NCBI RefSeq assembly: GCF_042648145.1
Contig: NZ_JBHRWV010000004.1
Span: 147,937 to 211,936, forward strand
DNA: 64,000 nt
Source: Salinicoccus sesuvii
GTDB taxonomy: Bacteria; Bacillota; Bacilli; Staphylococcales; Salinicoccaceae
Reading direction: 5' to 3'
The notes under the pieces are model-generated. The model saw only the letters and a program-made list of their open reading frames with translations, made no database searches and was not told the origin of the DNA. Of the stretch, positions 24,988 to 34,275 are shown one piece after another. Positions within the stretch are counted from its first letter, which is position 1. The number at the start of each line of letters is the position of its first letter. The position numbers were made by a program, and so were the translations under genes.

Positions 24988-26802
24988 CTACTCTGCAGAT
25001 TTGTAGATACCGAACTCATCGATCAATTCGACTGTACGCTCTTCACCAAGATGGAGATCACCACTTACTTGATACATACGCACAACCATTTCATTGCCCA
25101 CGAATTCATACACTGCGAAGTTCTGATAGGAAGAGTCGCGGTTATTAGAATGAGAATCTTCAAATGCGTCTGTTTCCTGCGGCTGGTAACCGAAAGCGAA
25201 AAGACTGTTGTAGTAGTCGATATCCCCTTGTGTCATCCAGTCAAGGTTGGGTCTAACTTCATGTAGGTGGTCGACACCTTTTTCAAAGACGTTGTCGTAC
25301 TCCTTCGTCCCACCTGTATTCGGCAGAATGTAAGTTGTACCTTCAGGATTATCGAGATACTCTACCCCATTCTCCCCGTAAAATGTACTTACTTCTTCTA
25401 CTGCACCGTTTGAGAAGTTTTCTTCCGTCGGGATATGCGTCAATGAATGCGTTCTTGAGATGACGTGGTCATGACCTTGGAGAGCCACATCAATATCCAG
25501 TTCGTCGATCAATGCTGTCAGTTCTTCCCTGACGAGCTGAACATCTTCATCCTGCAAGGAGTGGTAGGATTTCGAATAGAGTGGCTTATGGTAGTTCAAT
25601 ACGATCCATTCCGCTCCAGCTTCTCTTGCCTGCTCTACATCTTCACGAATCCAATCCATTTGCGCCTGACCGATTGCTTTGCCTTCAGGATTGTCATCAG
25701 ATTCCTTATTGTCGTTTGTATTCAATGTTACAAAGTGGACACCGTTATAGTCGTAAGAGTAGTAAGAACCCCCTGAAATCGCATCGTTAGTTACAGGCAC
25801 GTTCACATGCTCGTTGAACTTTTCTACAAACGGATCATCGCCATAATTTAGCGCATATTCATCGTGGTTGCCTGGCGCAACCGCCATGGCAGTCTGCATA
25901 AAGGATGAACGGGAACGCTCATAAAGGTCGATCCACTCATCTTCTATTTCTGCGATTTCGACCACATCACCAGTATGCATGACGAAGTCTGCATCTTCTG
26001 CTGTTGCGAGTGCATGTGCGAGGGTATCCGCACCGAATGCCGCTTCGTTACGTACATTTTCATTCCAAAACGCATTCTGAGTATCTGTGTAGTGGATGAA
26101 ACTGAACGCTTCCCCAGCTTCTCCAGAAGTCTTGAACTGACCAACTTCACTTACGTGATCCGCTTCGCTGCCTACTTTATAGTAGTAGGTTTTGTTCGGT
26201 TCAAGGTCAACCGCTTTGGCCTTATAGGAATACTCAGTAACATCGATCAATTCGATATGGCCGTAGTCACCGGACATCCAGTCATCCCCGTGGGCTTGTG
26301 CATCTGTATAGTAGCCGTTGATGACCGGGTCGCCGTTCTCATCTTCCATTGGCTCCCCTTCTTCGTCTTCCGCTACTTCACCGAAGATGTAGTTGCCATG
26401 CTGGTCACGTTCACCGTAACTTGATGTCACTTCAGTCGCTTCTGCTTCGAATGCCATCGCATCGTCGAAGTTGCCGGATTCTGACACCCAAATCATCGGG
26501 CTGTCAGCAAGTTCAGTAGTATACCAATTGAAACCCATCTCGCTTGTTGTGTCCCCGTTGATTGTCGTGATGATTCTGTTAGGCATGTTATTGACTCCGA
26601 TTTCTGCTACCGCCGGCTTCTCGTCAGTAAGGACCGGGTTGAACGTTTCCTCTGCCACCGGGTCGGAACCAGGGCTACTGCCGCCCCCTCCGCTTGCATG
26701 GGCAATCGGGCCGATGAGTGTAGATGCAATAAGGGCGACAACGAAACTTATGACGACACTCATTACGAGAACGCGCTTGTCAGGAAACTGTTTGAAAACC
26801 AT
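24988..26802 (-). CDS. Exported purple acid phosphatase-like metallophosphoesterase
   Basis: An N-terminal membrane or signal segment (about residues 10-36, ending HASGGGG) is followed by a fibronectin-like purple acid phosphatase N domain (about 70-230, with ELADSPMIWVSESG and the KTYYYKVG strand). The catalytic domain has the metal motifs HYTDTQ, MHTGDVVE, APGNHDEY, LNYHKPLYS and LQGHDH. Extracellular, it would release phosphate from organic esters. The upstream PhoP-like repeats suggest induction by phosphate starvation. GGAGGG lies about ten bases before the ATG. Confidence 0.88.
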   Translation of the reverse strand: MVFKQFPDKRVLVMSVVISFVVALIASTLIGPIAHASGGGGSSPGSDPVAEETFNPVLTDEKPAVAEIGVNNMPNRIITTINGDTTSEMGFNWYTTELADSPMIWVSESGNFDDAMAFEAEATEVTSSYGERDQHGNYIFGEVAEDEEGEPMEDENGDPVINGYYTDAQAHGDDWMSGDYGHIELIDVTEYSYKAKAVDLEPNKTYYYKVGSEADHVSEVGQFKTSGEAGEAFSFIHYTDTQNAFWNENVRNEAAFGADTLAHALATAEDADFVMHTGDVVEIAEIEDEWIDLYERSRSSFMQTAMAVAPGNHDEYALNYGDDPFVEKFNEHVNVPVTNDAISGGSYYSYDYNGVHFVTLNTNDNKESDDNPEGKAIGQAQMDWIREDVEQAREAGAEWIVLNYHKPLYSKSYHSLQDEDVQLVREELTALIDELDIDVALQGHDHVISRTHSLTHIPTEENFSNGAVEEVSTFYGENGVEYLDNPEGTTYILPNTGGTKEYDNVFEKGVDHLHEVRPNLDWMTQGDIDYYNSLFAFGYQPQETDAFEDSHSNNRDSSYQNFAVYEFVGNEMVVRMYQVSGDLHLGEERTVELIDEFGIYKSAE

Positions 26803-26850
26803 TCTTAAGATACCCTCCTATATTCTTCACTAGAATGTATTACACATACA

Positions 26851-26904
26851 ATTATAGAAGAGGAATGTTAACTGCATCTTAAGGTTGTGTTAGGATGTCT
26901 TTAC
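26851..26904 (-). promoter_or_regulatory. PhoP-box-like promoter of the phosphatase
   Basis: Read on the plus strand, hexamers TGTTAA (26866), TCTTAA (26877) and TGTTAG (26888) recur with exact 11-base spacing, and a weaker fourth, CTTTAC, begins at 26899. On the coding strand these read as TTAACA-like half-sites, the Bacillus PhoP recognition element. A consensus -10 TATAAT (26851-26856) begins ten bases closer to the gene, the geometry of a PhoP-activated promoter. Confidence 0.6.
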
Positions 26905-27016
26905 ATTAAGAATTCACTCTTTACTTGCCGTTAACAAAGTTCTAAAACCTCTACCGTGCTTTAAATTAATATAAAGATATTACTGTAATACACTTTCGAC
27001 CCATAGAGGTGATGAT

Positions 27017-27658
27017 ATGAATCAACTGATTAAAAACATACTTTTATTCATTGAAAATAGAGAAGATACTACTATAAGAATATGTGGTCACGGCGCATCG
27101 GGAAAGACAACCTTTGCCGAAAAGTTGTGTGCGCATTTCACAGATGTCCCACATAACCTACTCAGTACCGACCCGTACATCATTCCGAGCCACTACCGTC
27201 AATACACATTTACAAACGATTCCCGAGAAGATTCAGACAGATTCAACCCGGTTACCGCATGCATGGCGGCTGCAGACGAACTGAGTAGCCTGGAACGGGA
27301 TATTAGGATGCTAAAAGAAGGAATAAACTTCTTGACCATAGATGTGCCATGGCAACCTGCTCACAGGATGTATCAAGATAGAAAGATTCATATCGTCGAG
27401 GGAATGTCAGCCACATTTCTGCCGCCCTCCCTATTCGATCTGTCAGTCTATATCTATACTGATTCCGATACGGAACTCAACAGAAGACTGTATCGTGATG
27501 TGGAACTCAGAGGAAAAGATAGGCAACTTCTTTTGGACAGTCATACTTTCAGACGCAGACAGTATGATCTACACATGCATGAGGAAAGAAAGCACTTTGA
27601 CGTGGTCATAGACGATTCAAACAGCGCATTCAATATCATCAAGAGTCCATTTCACTAA
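27017..27658 (+). CDS. P-loop kinase of the uridine kinase/phosphoribulokinase type
   Basis: Walker A is ICGHGASGKTTFAEKL, followed by a Walker B-like LLSTDPYII that begins the nucleoside-binding region and a conserved HIVEGMSATFLP strand. The 213 residues and the lid segment NRRLYRDVELRGKD match small uridine kinase-like proteins, which phosphorylate nucleosides or related sugars. The substrate is not certain. AGAGGTGATGAT precedes the ATG. It converges on the lipoprotein gene with a 13-base gap and no visible terminator. Confidence 0.8.
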   Translation: MNQLIKNILLFIENREDTTIRICGHGASGKTTFAEKLCAHFTDVPHNLLSTDPYIIPSHYRQYTFTNDSREDSDRFNPVTACMAAADELSSLERDIRMLKEGINFLTIDVPWQPAHRMYQDRKIHIVEGMSATFLPPSLFDLSVYIYTDSDTELNRRLYRDVELRGKDRQLLLDSHTFRRRQYDLHMHEERKHFDVVIDDSNSAFNIIKSPFH

Positions 27659-27671
27659 TGTGCGCACCTGC

Positions 27672-28469
27672 CTATCTTTTAGTAAGTACTACTTTCGGCA
27701 CCCACTCGACAGTTACAACTTCTCCTGCTTCGAACGCAGTTGTAAATTCCGTCGTGCCACCGTACGCCGAACTCCCCAAAGCAAAACGGGATGTCTCATA
27801 GTCTTTGATCGTATTGACTTTCAAATAGCCGAGGGTCTCGGTCTCTTGAAGGCTGATGTCATAAATACCGGCTGGAAAATCTTCTCCCACTACCCATTGG
27901 CCAGGTGTCAGTTCAGAGACCTCAGTTGTTTCATAGGGTACGAATTCAACATCATCGATGCCTGAAATTTCAACTTCGTCTCCTTCGTCTAGAAATAGCA
28001 CAACCTCACTGGATCTCGATCGATTGCTATCTGATGCTTCTATCATGGTTGCACTCACAGAAAGTCGTTCGTCTGCATCATAAACGAAAAGGTTACCGTA
28101 GCCCTCTGTAGATGTTGCGCGGTACCGGCCACGCTGAATATCTTCACCGACAACGAACGTTCCTTCGCCAAGAGTCACCGGTTCCCCCTCATTCATTAGA
28201 TGGCTGTAGTCCAGTGTTTCAACTTCGGAAGTATCAGTATCTGATTCTTCCGAAGTTTCTTCTGATAAACCTGCTTCAGTATCTTCCACCGTCTCGCTGA
28301 CGTCCGGCGATGATGGTACTGATGAATCCGCCGCATCTTCAGTATCGTCACGCTCCAAAGCAAAAAGCTCATTGATGCCATTGGCCATCGTATCGAATGG
28401 GTTACTGCATCCTGTGAGAAACATAGTTGTAAGTACGATTGTTGATACACCGGTAAGCTTCTTTCCCAT
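27672..28469 (-). CDS. Lipoprotein with two GEDxxxGxY-type repeats
   Basis: The lipobox FLTGC sits at residue 21 of the protein starting at ATG 28469 (a GAGGG site favours this over the ATG six bases earlier). A Ser/Glu/Asp-rich linker follows to about residue 95. Two repeats then occur: GTFVVGEDIQRGRYRATS (near 103-120) and GQWVVGEDFPAGIYDIS (near 190-206). Each starts a beta-rich domain of about 85 residues. The same repeat is found in the lipoprotein at 46750-47484, so this is a family. It faces the outside of the membrane; the function is unknown. Confidence 0.7.
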   Translation of the reverse strand: MGKKLTGVSTIVLTTMFLTGCSNPFDTMANGINELFALERDDTEDAADSSVPSSPDVSETVEDTEAGLSEETSEESDTDTSEVETLDYSHLMNEGEPVTLGEGTFVVGEDIQRGRYRATSTEGYGNLFVYDADERLSVSATMIEASDSNRSRSSEVVLFLDEGDEVEISGIDDVEFVPYETTEVSELTPGQWVVGEDFPAGIYDISLQETETLGYLKVNTIKDYETSRFALGSSAYGGTTEFTTAFEAGEVVTVEWVPKVVLTKR

Positions 28470-28508
28470 ATACATCCCTCTTCGAATTTATTATTTTCCC
28501 AAATTGAT

Positions 28509-28546
28509 ACAATAAAGCCCGTCCCACTCTGTGATGGCGACGGGGG
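28509..28546 (-). terminator. Terminator of the CHAD gene
   Basis: GCCCGTC (28517-28523) pairs with GACGGG plus one G bulge (28539-28546); the minus strand continues TTTATTGT. Confidence 0.55.
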
Positions 28547-28564
28547 CAGTGGTCAATTGTCTAC

Positions 28565-29332
28565 TCAATCTAGATTCTTCTGCATATCACTCATTTTCAT
28601 GAAAGTCTCTCTCAGTTGCTTGTCGTCGACTTTTTTAGCATAGGCAGCAAGCATTTCTTCGTTGACATGTGCATCAGTGAGCTTGCCGAATGCTTCTTGG
28701 ATCCTTTTGGCATCCTTCGCGATACCCTTATGCTTCATGGAAGCAAGTTTCCCGAGATACCTCGCAGAATATCTGAGCTTTTTGGCCGCTTTTCTTATAT
28801 CATGCACCGCTTCATAATCACTTTGGTCCACATTCTGATAATCCTTCTTAAGCTTTTTGTGTTTTTTCTGCAGATGCTCTGTAATGAAATCGTTCCAGTC
28901 GGCATTGGTGTTGAATATCAATTCATTCAAATCCGTTTCTACTGTATCGATTGTCTTTAGAGTATTATCAGCCTCGACAAGTGTCCGCTCCATCTCTTCC
29001 CCGCGTTCTTGGTGGAGGTATCTGAACATTTTTTGATAGTGATCACTCGCCTCAGGATGCTTTCCGGCAATGTGGGTGCACAGATCAATGAGAACATCCA
29101 GTTCACGCAAAGGCCCATAGACTTTTGCCACAGTCTTCAACGCTTCATTCAGCTTTTTATATTTCTCCTCTTCGATTGTAGGTTTTAAGAAACTCAGCAG
29201 ACTCCTCAGCTTTCTTGCATTCACACGCATCGCATGCGCAGTTTTTGGATGGTACGGGTTATTCACGTAGTCCACATATGACTGTTTTAATCGACGCACA
29301 CGCTTTGAGAGCACATCCTGCACTGTTTCCAT
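28565..29332 (-). CDS. CHAD domain protein (polyphosphate-binding)
   Basis: A 255-residue, all-helical protein with the conserved histidine pattern and basic helices: HPKTAHAMRVNARKLRSLLSFL, PLRELDVLI, and VHDIRKAAKKLRYSARYL. CHAD domains form two four-helix bundles with a basic pore that binds polyphosphate. This one lacks the CYTH partner often fused or adjacent. It lies two genes from a PhoP-boxed phosphatase, which suggests a phosphate or polyphosphate theme, though not an operon. GAGGTGTAGAAG precedes the ATG. Confidence 0.88.
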   Translation of the reverse strand: METVQDVLSKRVRRLKQSYVDYVNNPYHPKTAHAMRVNARKLRSLLSFLKPTIEEEKYKKLNEALKTVAKVYGPLRELDVLIDLCTHIAGKHPEASDHYQKMFRYLHQERGEEMERTLVEADNTLKTIDTVETDLNELIFNTNADWNDFITEHLQKKHKKLKKDYQNVDQSDYEAVHDIRKAAKKLRYSARYLGKLASMKHKGIAKDAKRIQEAFGKLTDAHVNEEMLAAYAKKVDDKQLRETFMKMSDMQKNLD

Positions 29333-29569
29333 CTTCTACACCTCATTTGTTATTGCCCCTTGCCCCGGGGCGTATGGGCATTCCTACCCTATATATACCT
29401 TATCAAGACAAATTCCACAACCAAACGTGAGTTAAAGACATGAAAATATATTAAAAATTTTCTTATCATGTACTTCACAAAATTGTCTTAATTGAACTTA
29501 ACAAAGTGTGTTTAACATGCTTAATTTAGGAAAGATATGGAATGAATCTAATTTACGGAGGGTATTCAA

Positions 29570-30667
29570 ATGTCAAAATTCATATTTCAGTCCCCAAGTA
29601 AGTATATTCAAGGGCAAGGCGTCCTTGAGAGCCTCGGTCAAGAAACTAAGAAACTCGCACAGAAGCCGCTCTTGATATCGGATGATATGGTATGGTCCAT
29701 CACCGGTGAAACGATTGAAGCAAGCTTTAAAGAATCAGATGTTGAATATGCCTATGAAGCTTTTAACGGAGAAGCATCCGAAAAGGAAATCGACCGCTTG
29801 AGCGATACGGGGAAAGAAAACAATGTGGATATCGTCATCGGTGTTGGTGGCGGTAAAACATTGGATACGTCAAAAGCGATTGCGGATAACCTAGATGTAC
29901 CAGTCATCATCGTACCGACGACCGCATCGACCGATGCACCGACGAGCTCCCTTTCTGTCATCTATTCAGACGAAGGTGAATTTACAGGTTATCGTTTTTA
30001 TGATAAAAACCCGGATCTCATCCTCGTTGATTCAAAAGTAGTCGTCAACGCACCACTCAATCTTTTCGCTTCCGGAATGAGTGACGCAATGGCAACACTC
30101 GTCGAAGCACGCGCCACGCTGCGTACAAAAGGTGAAACGATGGTTGGTGGTCAACCGACGCTCGCTTCAATTGCCATCGCAGAAAAATGTGAAGAGACAC
30201 TATTCAAACATGGCCACGCAGCATATAAAGCTGCTGCGAAAGGGCTAGTAACGCCACAAGTGGAAGCAGTCATCGAAGCCAACACACTCCTTTCTGGACT
30301 CGGCTTTGAAAATGGTGGTCTTGCGGCGGCCCATGCCATCCACAACGGATTCACGACACTATCTGGTGATATCCACCATCTATCCCACGGTGAGAAAGTC
30401 ACTTACGGTACACTTGTCCAGCTACTGCTTGAGAACAGCTCTGATGAAGTCATGGAAAAATATATCCGCTTCTACCAAGCAATCGGCATGCCAACGACAC
30501 TCAAGGAGATGCATCTTGAAGATACAAGCTATGAAGACCTAGTCAAAGTCGGAGAGCTCGCAATTGATCCAAACGACACGCTCGGTAATTTGAGCGATAA
30601 AGTCACGGCAGAAGACGTCGCAAATGCTATTTTGGCAGTCAGTGAACTGAGCCAGAAGCACTCATAG
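29570..30667 (+). CDS. gldA: Glycerol dehydrogenase (NAD-dependent)
   Basis: An iron/zinc alcohol dehydrogenase of 365 residues with the NAD loop VIGVGGGKTLDTSKA, PTTASTDAPTSSLSVIY, and metal ligands Asp in SGMSDAMATL, His in AAAHAIHNG, and His in HLSHGEKV. The sequence pattern is GldA, which oxidises glycerol to dihydroxyacetone with NAD. No dihydroxyacetone kinase gene is adjacent. GGAGGG precedes the ATG. A GTTTAA-N12-AGGAAA element (about 29510-29535) could be a weak sigma-B promoter. Confidence 0.92.
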   Translation: MSKFIFQSPSKYIQGQGVLESLGQETKKLAQKPLLISDDMVWSITGETIEASFKESDVEYAYEAFNGEASEKEIDRLSDTGKENNVDIVIGVGGGKTLDTSKAIADNLDVPVIIVPTTASTDAPTSSLSVIYSDEGEFTGYRFYDKNPDLILVDSKVVVNAPLNLFASGMSDAMATLVEARATLRTKGETMVGGQPTLASIAIAEKCEETLFKHGHAAYKAAAKGLVTPQVEAVIEANTLLSGLGFENGGLAAAHAIHNGFTTLSGDIHHLSHGEKVTYGTLVQLLLENSSDEVMEKYIRFYQAIGMPTTLKEMHLEDTSYEDLVKVGELAIDPNDTLGNLSDKVTAEDVANAILAVSELSQKHS

Positions 30668-30705
30668 TCAGAAGTACCTACAGCCAGATAATACTATGTA
30701 GACTA

Positions 30706-30734
30706 AAAAGGATGCCCCGTGGGGCATCCTTTTC
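30706..30734. terminator. Bidirectional terminator between gldA and the binding protein gene
   Basis: AAAAGGATGCCCC/GGGGCATCCTTTT, a nearly perfect 13-bp inverted repeat with a tight loop and A/T-runs on both sides. It also ends the convergent gene whose stop lies at 30736. Confidence 0.85.
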
Positions 30735-30735
30735 T

Positions 30736-32313
30736 CTATTCTCTATGCACATCTTTTAAAAAGTGGAAACTGGCCGGGTGCTGGCCATATCCTTCGATAT
30801 CCTCGCGGAGACCTGTAAGCAGTGAGGGATGATAGATCGGAATGATCGGAGATTCATCAAGCAGGATTTGCTGAGCGTCTCCATACAATGCCAGTCTTTC
30901 ATCCATGTCTGTTTCGGAACGTGCTGCGTCAAGCAGTGAATCCACTTCACTGTTATTGTATCTCGAACGGTTACCTGAGGTGCCGATGTTCGAAGAATGG
31001 AAGAGAGCATAGAGCCCGTAGTCGGCATCCAGTGTCACCGTCCCCCATCCACCGATGAACATTTCGTGATCACCGCCGCCGACGTAGTCGAGGAATGCAC
31101 CGGAATCGAGCTGGTAGATTTCAAGATTGATGTTCAAATCGGCAAGTGCTTCCTGGATATAGGCGGCCATGTCTGCTGCGGTACGATCCATGACTGTAAT
31201 CTCTGCTGTGAATCCATCGCCGTACCCATTATCTTCGAGCAGCTGCCTAGCTGCTTCTGTGTCATATTCGAGCCTATCCAGATCATCACTATACCCAAAG
31301 ACCGCTGGTGAGAGTGGTGTATCCGCCACTTCCGCCTTACCTTCAAGCATTTCATCGATGATTGCCTGCTTGTCGATGGCTTTAGCGATGGCTGTTCTGA
31401 CGACTGGATCATCGAATGGTGCCTTTTCAGTGTTGAAACCGACGTATTCCATGCGGACACTCTCAGTTTCATTCATTTTTGTATCTGCATTCTCTTCAAT
31501 TTGTGCGAAGTCGTTCGGATTGACCGGATAAATGAGATCGGTCGTCTCGGTCATCAGTTCTGCGATGCGTGCCGAATCTTCAGGTACGGCCTTGAATGTG
31601 AACGTCTCTGCTTGAGCGGGTGTGCCCCAGTAGTCTGCGTTACGCGATAGCGTCACATATTCACCTTCTGCGAGTGTTTCGAAAGTATACGGTCCTGTAC
31701 CAGCTGGATTGCGGTGGACTTCAGTCAGCAGTTCGCCGCCATCCTCGTACTGTTCATAATCCGCCTCAATAACTGCTGGACTGATCATGCTACCGGCAGG
31801 ATGTGCCAGATGCGATGGCAGTGCAGCGAAAGGATTGATTGTCTTGATATGTACTGTATAGTCATCAACGACTTCAACAGAATCGATCAGCTCGAACAAG
31901 AAAGCGACAGGAGCACCCACTTCTGCATCCCTCACGCGATCAAGATTTGTTTTAACCGCTTCTGCATTGAAATCTGTGCCATCGTGGAAAGTGACCCCTT
32001 CCCTCAACTTGAATTCCCACGTCAGATCATCAATCTGCTCATAAGATTCAGCGAGTCCAGGTTCAATATCAAGGTCTGGTGTAAACTCAACTAGGCGATC
32101 GTATATATTAACATTCACGTGGTTCGATGACTGGTCGTTTGCTGCATGTGGATCGAGTGAATTGGGAGTTGCCAGGACACTCATCGTCAAATCTTCTCCA
32201 CTACCTGTCTCTGTTTCTTCTTCTACAGCTTCTTCCACTTCACTGTCATTTGTACAGGCAGAGAGTAGCAGTATAAAAAGGAAAGTAAACAATGGTACCA
32301 AGTATTTTTTCAT
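30736..32313 (-). CDS. ABC transporter substrate-binding lipoprotein, peptide/nickel/opine (SBP_bac_5) family
   Basis: The signal ends LLLSACTND (lipobox), followed by the acidic linker and a 490-residue SBP_bac_5 domain: NSLDPHAAND, LREGVTFHDGTDFNAEAVKTNLDR, NPAGTGPYTF, VRTAIAKAIDKQAI, and FIGGWGTVTLDADY near the C-terminus. The closest flavour is the GsiB/DppA type for peptides or glutathione. No permease or ATPase lies beside it, so it is an orphan that must share a transporter encoded elsewhere. GGAG lies before the ATG. It is monocistronic. Confidence 0.9.
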   Translation of the reverse strand: MKKYLVPLFTFLFILLLSACTNDSEVEEAVEEETETGSGEDLTMSVLATPNSLDPHAANDQSSNHVNVNIYDRLVEFTPDLDIEPGLAESYEQIDDLTWEFKLREGVTFHDGTDFNAEAVKTNLDRVRDAEVGAPVAFLFELIDSVEVVDDYTVHIKTINPFAALPSHLAHPAGSMISPAVIEADYEQYEDGGELLTEVHRNPAGTGPYTFETLAEGEYVTLSRNADYWGTPAQAETFTFKAVPEDSARIAELMTETTDLIYPVNPNDFAQIEENADTKMNETESVRMEYVGFNTEKAPFDDPVVRTAIAKAIDKQAIIDEMLEGKAEVADTPLSPAVFGYSDDLDRLEYDTEAARQLLEDNGYGDGFTAEITVMDRTAADMAAYIQEALADLNINLEIYQLDSGAFLDYVGGGDHEMFIGGWGTVTLDADYGLYALFHSSNIGTSGNRSRYNNSEVDSLLDAARSETDMDERLALYGDAQQILLDESPIIPIYHPSLLTGLREDIEGYGQHPASFHFLKDVHRE

Positions 32314-32490
32314 AATTCTCCTCCATCTATCAGTTTAGCCACTTTCCATAGTAACATACTCGGAATAGGGGGGTGGAGAGAAAATATTAAATGCGCGCGA
32401 TATATCAGTCAGCAAAATTGATTCTCGGTAAAGTAGATTGGTATAGTATGTATTCGGATATGATTACAGCACAAACAGGAGGCTCCTATA

Positions 32491-33621
32491 ATGAATACCA
32501 AGTATGCACCACTATTTGAAAGCGTTCAGCTGCCGAACGGTGTTGAACTGAAAAATAAATTTGTACTCGCTCCACTGACCCATGTTTCTTCAAACGACGA
32601 TGGCACACCCACGGATGCAGAAATTGAGTATATGCGTAAAAAATCTGACGGTGTCGGTCTTGCATTGACCGCAGCAACGAACGTAACGGACCTTGGCAAA
32701 GCATTCCCGGGCCAGCCGTCCATCGTTCGTGACTCGGATATTGAAGAGCAACGAAAAATTGCCGATGCCATGAAGGAAAATGGCGCTAAGGCAATCATGC
32801 AAATCCACCATGGGGGCGTCCAAGCGCTCCCGTCTCAGACAGCCACTGGCGAATCTGCCGGCCCGAGCGCCATTACCATGCAGAGCTTTGGTGAACCGGA
32901 ACCCCACGATGCACGAGAACTGACGCTGGATGAAATCGAAGAAACGATTAAAGCATTCGGGGAAGCAACACGCAGAGCGATTGAAGCCGGGTTTGACGGT
33001 GTTGAGATCCATGGTGCAAACCATTACGTCGTTCACCAGTTCATCTCCCCCTACTTCAATAAACGTACGGACAAATGGGGCGAAGACCGCTACCTCTTCG
33101 CCATGCAAGTTGTGGATGAAGTAGTCAAAACGGCCAAGAAACATGGCAACCCCGATTTCATTATCGGCTATAGATTCTCACCGGAAGAAAGCGAATCACC
33201 TGGCATTCGTATGGAAATCACTGAAGCGTTGATTGGCAAACTCGTTGAGAAGCCGCTCGACTACTTACATGTCTCGCTATTTGACATACATTCCACGACA
33301 CGTGAAGGCAAATACGAAGGTACAGAGCGTATTGAACTCCTCCACAAATGGATTGGCGGTCGTATGCCACTGATCGGTATTGGCTCCATTTTCACACCGG
33401 AACAGGCACTGGAAGCACTCGAGGCTGGTAATGTCGACCTGCTCGGACTTGGTCGCGCCCTGCTTCTTGATTCAGATTTCATCAACAAGATCGAAGCTGG
33501 CAGAGAAGACAAGATTACCAACGTATTCGATCCAGAACGTACAGATAAGCACGAACTGACTGAACCTCTATGGGAACAGTTCTATAAAGGATTCTACCCA
33601 GTACCACGTAAAGACCAATAA
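32491..33621 (+). CDS. NADH-dependent flavin oxidoreductase (old yellow enzyme family)
   Basis: A TIM-barrel FMN enzyme of 376 residues with VQLPNGVELKNKFVLAPLTH, QIHHGG, DGVEIHGANHYVVHQFISPYFNKRTDKWGED, and the phosphate-binding GRMPLIGIGSIF and GLGRALLLDSDF segments. The active-site loop is HGANHY rather than HGANGY, so an extra His replaces Gly. The family reduces alpha,beta-unsaturated carbonyls or nitro compounds. AGGAGG lies seven bases before the ATG. A terminator follows. Confidence 0.9.
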   Translation: MNTKYAPLFESVQLPNGVELKNKFVLAPLTHVSSNDDGTPTDAEIEYMRKKSDGVGLALTAATNVTDLGKAFPGQPSIVRDSDIEEQRKIADAMKENGAKAIMQIHHGGVQALPSQTATGESAGPSAITMQSFGEPEPHDARELTLDEIEETIKAFGEATRRAIEAGFDGVEIHGANHYVVHQFISPYFNKRTDKWGEDRYLFAMQVVDEVVKTAKKHGNPDFIIGYRFSPEESESPGIRMEITEALIGKLVEKPLDYLHVSLFDIHSTTREGKYEGTERIELLHKWIGGRMPLIGIGSIFTPEQALEALEAGNVDLLGLGRALLLDSDFINKIEAGREDKITNVFDPERTDKHELTEPLWEQFYKGFYPVPRKDQ

Positions 33622-33625
33622 AACA

Positions 33626-33666
33626 AAACGCCTGGCATTGACTTCGAATCAATGTCAGGCGTTTTT
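33626..33666. terminator. Terminator after the OYE gene
   Basis: AACGCCTGGCATTGA pairs with TCAATGTCAGGCGTT (one G-T), loop CTTCGAA, then TTTT on the plus strand and a T-rich run on the minus strand. Confidence 0.85.
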
Positions 33667-33690
33667 ATATACCGAGTACTTGCTGAAATA

Positions 33691-34275
33691 CTAATTTTCT
33701 TGCGCTACTTTAATCCACTGTTCTAGAGCATGAAGTGCTTTAATATCAGTACTCTTTAGCTTTTCTCTCAAATACGAGAAGTCTATGTCATCAAACCTTG
33801 TAGCAATCAAATAGATACCGTAGTTTTCATTATCAGCTCGTTCATAATCCAAGACCCTGTCATATAAAATACTTTCTATTGATTGGACAAGAACGTATTT
33901 ATCACCAGGTAGATTAATTTTTATTGTTTTATCATAATCTGGGGGATCAAGAGTGTCATCTACAATATCTATGGCGACATCTAATCTTTCCTATATAAAA
34001 ATTTGTTCTTCATGAACGAACCCAATTTCACTTAATATCTCTTTTGTTTTTCCTGATGCAGAAGTTAAAAAATCTATATCATGAGTCGTATATTTACTCT
34101 CCGTAAAAATTTCTAAAGATAATCCACCTACTATGATGGGTAAGTCACCTTCGTTCACTTCTTCTGACATGAGTCTTGTTATAATTGCAGAAACTTCAAG
34201 CATTTTATCAGATAGGCTTGAATCGGAAGAAATACTATTCATATCGATTCGCGCTTGCTCTATATTATAAGTCAT
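33691..34275 (-). pseudogene. DUF6036-like nucleotidyltransferase with an internal stop codon
   Basis: The frame reads VGGLSLEIFTESKYTTHDIDFL, matching the GG-x-S/T-x-DID pocket of MNT-type nucleotidyltransferases. It then hits a TAG at 33991-33993 after GFVHEEQIFI. Directly in frame behind it the protein continues ERLDVAIDIVDDTLDPPDY ... VLVQSIESILYDRVLDY ... RFDDIDFSYLREKL to a stop at 33691-33693. The two parts together give a complete protein of about 194 residues, so one substitution has created a nonsense codon. The start (ATG 34275) overlaps the small upstream gene by 11 bases, a coupled pair typical of toxin-antitoxin-like loci. The pair is likely inactive unless the stop is suppressed. 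Confidence 0.7.

Noticed and set aside
29465..29490. TTCACAA resembling half of a Rex (redox) operator upstream of gldA
   Set aside because: Only one half-site is present; the matching TTGTGAA arm is missing at the required distance.
32590..33144. A 184-codon open frame antisense to the OYE gene
   Set aside because: Same reason: the other strand encodes an intact enzyme.
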